From assembly GCA_025331435.1 (NCBI GenBank), contig JAIWNI010000115.1, positions 1 through 64,000 on the forward strand: DNA of 64,000 nucleotides, read 5' to 3'. Position numbers and translations under genes: made by a program. The DNA comes from Choanephora cucurbitarum. Taxonomy: Eukaryota > Mucoromycota > Mucoromycetes > Mucorales > Choanephoraceae. This document shows positions 59,223 to 64,000 of this stretch, one piece after another (the first letter of the stretch is position 1; each line of letters starts with the position of its first letter). The notes under the pieces were generated by a model. The model was not told the DNA's origin. It searched no databases and saw nothing but the letters and a program-made list of their open reading frames with translations.

Positions 59223-60604
59223 TTGAAAATCAAATAAAAAAAACTTCAAAATGAAAGTCAAGCTAAGCTTTAAATTCACTCTACACATAATGAATCCCAT
59301 TTGTTGGTACTTCTCTCTCACCTTATGCTCCAAGTCATTTGCAATCCATTCATTTCAAAAAAGGGGGCCTGAATGAATAATCATGTTGAAATCTGTAAGC
59401 TAACTAATCACCTAAAATAACCAACAAGAAAGGTTAACAAGCACGCATATCTTAGTTTACATTCGGCCATACCAATATAGGTTGAGATTGCATGTTTTTG
59501 AAGAGACAAGGCCTCAAGATACAAGAAATTACTAAGGCCTATACCTTCATACTATAGATAGAAAGAGAAATATGTGGAGAGTGGACGCGGTTTCTTCAAT
59601 ACTTAATGCTGCTAACAATATTAGAATCAACATAGTATTTTTCTATACAAATTTCTTCTGCTAAAACTGATCTGCAATCGTTTCCTTGAGAAGAAATGAA
59701 AGAACCTCTCTTTAAACATTTCCTTTTTGTTGTTTTTATCTATCTGTTCATATAGAATGTTGATTTTATCCAATCTTATGAGTTACTTGTTCATGTTTCG
59801 TTTATAATTCTTACTAGTAACTCAACTTCTGCACTAAGCTTTTTGTCCAATGACATCTATAGAGACCTTTATCTAACTACACCGCCAGTAGAAACAAAAC
59901 CAAGTTAGTTACAGTACACTGTAGGCAAGCGTCATCTAAAAGGCCATTCCAACACAGTGTTCTCTGAAGAGTTCATGAAAAGTCATAAGCCCAAGACACT
60001 TGATAACTTCCAGGCACTTCTAGAAATGCATGATAAATATAACAGTCAATCAAATTTCAAGCATACGCTGGAAGAAAGCAGTGATTTAACACTGCACCCA
60101 CAGGCTTAGCGAAACAAAAACTTCTTTTTCAGAAATGTTGCTATTAAACTCTAGATAAACATGTCTGTTTCGACAAAAATCTATAAATTGCTAAAGTAGC
60201 CATCCATACAAACAATAGAATATGTAAGTGTTTCAAATACGCCCCTTCTCTTGCATGATTTCAGTGGAAAAAGGCTGTTTGAAAAATGGCACGTGGAAAA
60301 CTGAACTGTTAGCACGAGTTGTTGTAAAAGAATCTTTGTTCCTGCTTGAGATTTAGATTTCGATTTTGATGCTATTTCTTGCTAAGAGTTTATTGTAGCT
60401 TTTACTTCGTACTTATATTTTTCTTTATGTAGGTTGGGACTGTATCAACTACAAAAGTACAGATTTTGGTGTCTTGGTTGGACAAGAAAAGGGAAAAAAT
60501 GAGGTCACTGTAGCCAGCAGGTGTTCAAAGCCAAAATGTTAAATTAGACTTTTATCCGCCCCTTATCTTTTTTCTTCCTTTCTTTTTTGTCTTAAGCTCA
60601 AATT
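59223..60604. other. Intergenic region with one coding-like stretch
   Basis: About 1.4 kb between divergently oriented genes. A plus-strand frame is open from 59909 to a stop at 60107-60109 (66 codons, first ATG at 59975) with charged residues such as EEFMKSHKPKTLDNFQALLE, but it is not recognised. Nothing else was found. Confidence 0.45.
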
Positions 60605-62476
60605 ATGAACACCAGTGCAGGTAACATAATTTGTTTGTTGCTAGCCTGTACATACCATTTACTGATTCATTCCAAAGAATTTGCTCTTCCTTTGCATGAA
60701 CAATCTTTTTATAAGCAGCTTTTCCAGAGAGTAAATACTTGTAATAGAAGTTTTGTCACAAAAGCCGAGGCTATGGCTTTCTTTTCGAACAGTGGTATAC
60801 CTTTATCCTTTCTTGAAGAGGTAAATTATTTCAAGGCAAAACTTAAGTATAAAAAGGAGCAGTACTCACTCTCTTTTATAGATATGGCAGACAGTAGATC
60901 AAGATGCAAAGGGGCTTCTAACTGAATTGCAATTCTACAAAGCACTCAAGCTTATTGCTTGCGCTCAACATGGAGTGGAAGCTTCCGAAGACATTCTCTC
61001 TACTCAAGGTAAGAGAAAAAAGAAAGGAATTTCAAAAAGAAGAGACAAGAACAATCCATCATCTAAGCAAGCCAGAAAATTATAGTATCTCTCCCTCAAT
61101 TTCAAAACACACGTATTGCATCCATGACATCAAGTGAGCGTCAATCCTATATTCAATTGTTCGAATCTTGCCGCCCCATTGACGGACTTGTGTCACCTCA
61201 GCAGGTCAGAGAAGTATTTCAACAATCAGGCCTGCCTGCCGAGACACTTGGAAAAATCTGGCTGTTGGCAGATACGCGACATTCAGGCAGCTTAAACAAA
61301 ACAGAGTTCATTATTGCTATGCATTATATTTCTCGGCTTCTCAAAGATCCAAATCTGATGTTGCCTACAAGTTTACCATCACAAGTATACGCAGAAGCAA
61401 CTGGAAACTTTTCACACACTATCCGACAAAGAAGCCTATACTCACCTAGAATGCAGCCTACTTCGCCTAATCTTTCTCAACATCGATCACCAGTCATGAA
61501 TAAGGCAATCAGCTCTCCTTTGAGTCAGCCTAGTGTTGTTCTTTCCCCTAACATACATCATACACCTTCTACTACTTTGTCTGATTCAGCATTTTCTATT
61601 GACCCTCAAGAAAAGTCTCGCTACATGACTTATTTTGAGCAACTAGACAGTGACAATAATGGATTTATTGAAGCAGAGGAAGCAGTTTACTTCTTTAATC
61701 ATTCTGGTCTACCTAATTCAGATCTAGGCATGATTTGGGAAATAGCAGACAAGCGACATCTTGGAAAATTGGATTTGCATGATTTTTGTGTAGCCATGCA
61801 TCTCATAGAAATGCGTAAGAAAGGAAAGAGCATTGAACAATGTGAGTGCTTTGTCTTAGGTGCATTAAACAATCACAGAAAAAACTCATTCTCCTCTGTC
61901 TTGACAAACTTAGATCTAAATCAACTACCTGTTACGAGCAATTTGCTAAAGCAACAATTGACAGAAATAAGGCATCAAATAGAAGCTGAGACAGAAAGAG
62001 TTCAATCTATTCAAACGCAGCAACAGGTCGAGTCAAAAGCAGTTCAGGATCTTGAAGACCAAATCGCCAAAGTAAAGCAAGAATTAGAGAAAGCAAAAAC
62101 AAAGGTGGAAGAGCTCGAAGTAAACAAATTGCGCTCACACACTGCAACAGTACTCTCGAGCCCAACTGTATCCAGTTCGACGCCTGCACTTTCTTTCACT
62201 ATGTCACCGCGAAGTGAGACAGGTTCATCCATATTTGACTCCTTTGCTGGATTCAATAAAACTAATACAACACTATCGCCCTATATGGGCCAAAGCAAGA
62301 AGCCAATCAAATCAAACGATCCATTTGATCTAAGCGCCTTTGATGCTCTTTCTGTCAAGCCGATACAATCCAGTAGTTCTATCAAGGATGATCTTGCTTC
62401 TCTATTTGCCCCAGTACCCTCTAGCACCTCAAAACCTACTAATACACATTCTGACTTTGATAGTATTTTCCTCTAA
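60605..62476 (+). CDS. EH-domain endocytic scaffold (Ede1/Eps15-like)
   Basis: 558 residues from exons 60605-60620 (16 nt), 60678-60820, 60882-61008 and 61086-62476. Three EH domains are seen: about 8-95 (HEQSFYKQLFQRV, IWQTVDQDAKG), 110-205 (QQVREVFQQSGLPAETLGKI, LADTRHSGSLNKTEF) and 270-365 (YFEQLDSDNNGFIEAEEA, a canonical calcium loop, then LGMIWEIADKRHLGKLDLHDF). EH domains bind NPF motifs of endocytic cargo adaptors. A coiled coil (about 385-440) and a tail with NDPFDLSAFD and a terminal DFDSIFL follow. It is much shorter than yeast Ede1 (1381) and lacks a UBA domain. Confidence 0.9.
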
Positions 62477-62534
62477 CTAGTAAAAAAAAAAAGATAAAAT
62501 GTTGCATCTAGTCTTTTTTTCTCTTTTTGGCTCT

Positions 62535-63408
62535 TTAATTTGTAAAAGGAGGAAGAGAAAATTGTTCAGGCACAAATTCTGCCATTGACTTTAGCACTAA
62601 AGTAGCGCCGTGATCATGATCACCAGTCAAAGCTTTAATGTTCTCATCTGGAATCCAAACAACCTATTTAGAACAAAACAATAGTAAGAATGAGAGAGAC
62701 GCTGGTTGAAGTAAAATATGCTAAAACTTACATTCATTTTGGCATTCAAGCCAGCTTCAACACCATTGACAGCATCCTCAAAAACAAGACAGTTCTCAGC
62801 AGGTGGGTTACCTAGCTTCTTTTGAGCAGCCAAGAAGAGATCAGGAGAAGGTTTTCCGCGTTTGATCTCTGGATCGTCACCACATACAATAACATCAAAC
62901 AACTCAAAAAGTGGTTTATTGAGCGAGGTTTTGAGCTCAAATTTAGAACGAGTAGAAGAAGTAGCAACTGCGATGGGAATCTTGTGTGCATGTAAATGGC
63001 GAATCAACTTTTCAACACCAGGAAGAAGTTGGGCTTTAGGAAACAAGTCTTCTTGAATAATTGCAGTCATGTCCAAATATTCTTTAGTTGTCATGGGCAA
63101 CTTATAAGTTTCGACGACCATAGCAGCAGACTGAGACAAAGAAACTACTTTAGCTATCTGCTTGTTGACTCAACTAACATCTCAACTAACCTCATCACCG
63201 TTTCTCCCCATTAACTTGCTCTTTACATCCCAAGTAAACTTGACACCGCCTGCATGTTTGTCTAAGATTTGTTGTGTTACTTCTGTATAAACACGCTCAG
63301 TGTCTAGGAGAAGACCATCCTATCACAGTCCATCAATTTTTGTCCTACTTCGTTAAATATACAACGCCTCTTTACCATATCAAATATACAGTGTGTAATA
63401 GGTGTCAT
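62535..63408 (-). CDS. HAD-superfamily phosphatase, pseudouridine-5'-phosphatase (PUDP/HDHD1) type
   Basis: Exons 63408-63376, 63319-63191, 63157-62732 and 62663-62535 give 238 residues. The nucleophile motif [17 protein letters not shown] is rebuilt across the first intron (DxD). [59 protein letters not shown] and [16 protein letters not shown] match human PUDP block by block, as does the length (228). Human PUDP dephosphorylates pseudouridine 5'-phosphate; yeast relatives act on glycerol phosphate or 2-deoxyglucose phosphate, so the substrate is inferred. Confidence 0.92.
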
Positions 63409-64000
63409 TATGTTTCTTTTAGATATTAGGCAAAAATAAGTGTATCGACTATCATTTATCTCATTTTTTTAGGTTCGCGCATTAAAAATTATAGATTTGA
63501 CTCATTTTTTCCCATGAAATCTTGCGTTCTCTTTTCATGACCTCCTTCTATAAGTCTAAATCACTGTGCTTAGTCAGGCTGGACAGTAACTTTAATCATT
63601 CTTAGAGCAACCCGTTTCGACTAACAAAAACTAACGATATGCCTAATATTCCATGTGAGCATTATCTTCTCTCTTTCTGAGTATACGTAATTGCTGCATT
63701 GGCAGAGATTTTCTTTGTTCTGAGGCTTGAATTTGACATTATGGTTTATCTTATTAGAGAGATCTGAGCAACACAATAAGAAAAGAAAAAAGAAGGCGTG
63801 ATCAGACTTTCTGTAGCTACCGTTTACACCTTTTTCTATTTGTTCTGTATCATCTGATATTGAAACTATGAGAAATTGCTCTAGCTTTCCAGTCAATTCT
63901 GTCAACTATGCAATTGAAAATAATAGAACAATGAACTGCCTAAATTCTCTTTTAGTTTTCCTCTTCCTTTCCATCTTTTTCAATAACCAAAACTATAGCA
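63409..64000. other. Right-edge region with a possible N-terminal gene fragment
   Basis: Upstream of the PUDP-type gene. On the minus strand 63905-63621 is open and starts MTELTGKLEQFLIVS, then ISDDTEQIEK, which resembles the first helix pair of Kap123/importin-4 type karyopherins; the rest does not match, and there is no room for a full gene before 63408. It may be a fragment, a small unrelated gene or chance. Confidence 0.3.

Overview
This window is nuclear DNA of a filamentous fungus, most likely an early-diverging Mucoromycota species of the order Mucorales. The reasons: it is AT-rich, almost every gene is split by short (about 50-80 bp) GT-AG introns, the genes are eukaryotic housekeeping genes, and it carries a WC-2 photoreceptor partner, a fungal Zn2Cys6 factor and decayed IS630/Tc1 transposons of a kind typical of Mucorales. 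Genus cannot be fixed from the sequence alone. Exon borders below were deduced by hand from splice signals, reading frame and family conservation.

Layout. 1-5400 (-): NAD(P)H glutamate synthase, its C-terminus beyond the left edge. 5.4-12 kb: gene-poor island with a relic IS630-like transposase split by a younger Tc1 element and followed by a palindromic repeat that recurs near 53.4 kb. 12-22 kb: heat-shock factor (-), tRNA isopentenyltransferase MOD5 (-), a complex I NDUFB3-like subunit (+), a Zn2Cys6 transcription factor (-) and a small membrane protein (-). 22.6-26.8 kb (+): mitochondrial RNA polymerase. 27-29.8 kb (-): Syp1/FCHo-like muniscin. 30.7-31.4 kb (-): a possible unrecognised small gene, head to head with a CENP-M-like kinetochore protein (31.5-32.3, +). 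32.4-34.4 kb (+): WC-2 and a Pcl-type cyclin. 34.5-40 kb (-): an extremely tight tandem SPF45 > CTC1-like > small GW-rich protein. 40.3-46.9 kb (+): an ER/endosome membrane cluster of enoyl reductase TSC13, divergent O-mannosyltransferase, ERG2 and VPS55. 47-50.2 kb (-): ankyrin plus anillin/Bud4-like protein. 51.7-52.5 kb (-): UBC12. 54.1-56.7 kb (-): MCM5. 57.3-59.2 kb (-): arginyl-tRNA synthetase. 60.6-62.5 kb (+): EH-domain endocytic protein. 62.5-63.4 kb (-): HAD phosphatase of the PUDP type.

Most genes are independent housekeeping units. Shared themes are sterol, very-long-chain lipid and glycan synthesis in the ER (TSC13, PMT-like, ERG2), endocytosis and endosomal sorting (Syp1, EH protein, VPS55), and chromosome maintenance (CENP-M-like, CTC1-like, MCM5). 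The most noteworthy points are the CENP-M-like protein that keeps GTPase-like motifs, the operon-like spacing of SPF45/CTC1/GW protein, a PMT paralogue lacking its catalytic motifs, three GC-AG introns, the nested transposons, and a short inverted duplication between MCM5 and the arginyl-tRNA synthetase.
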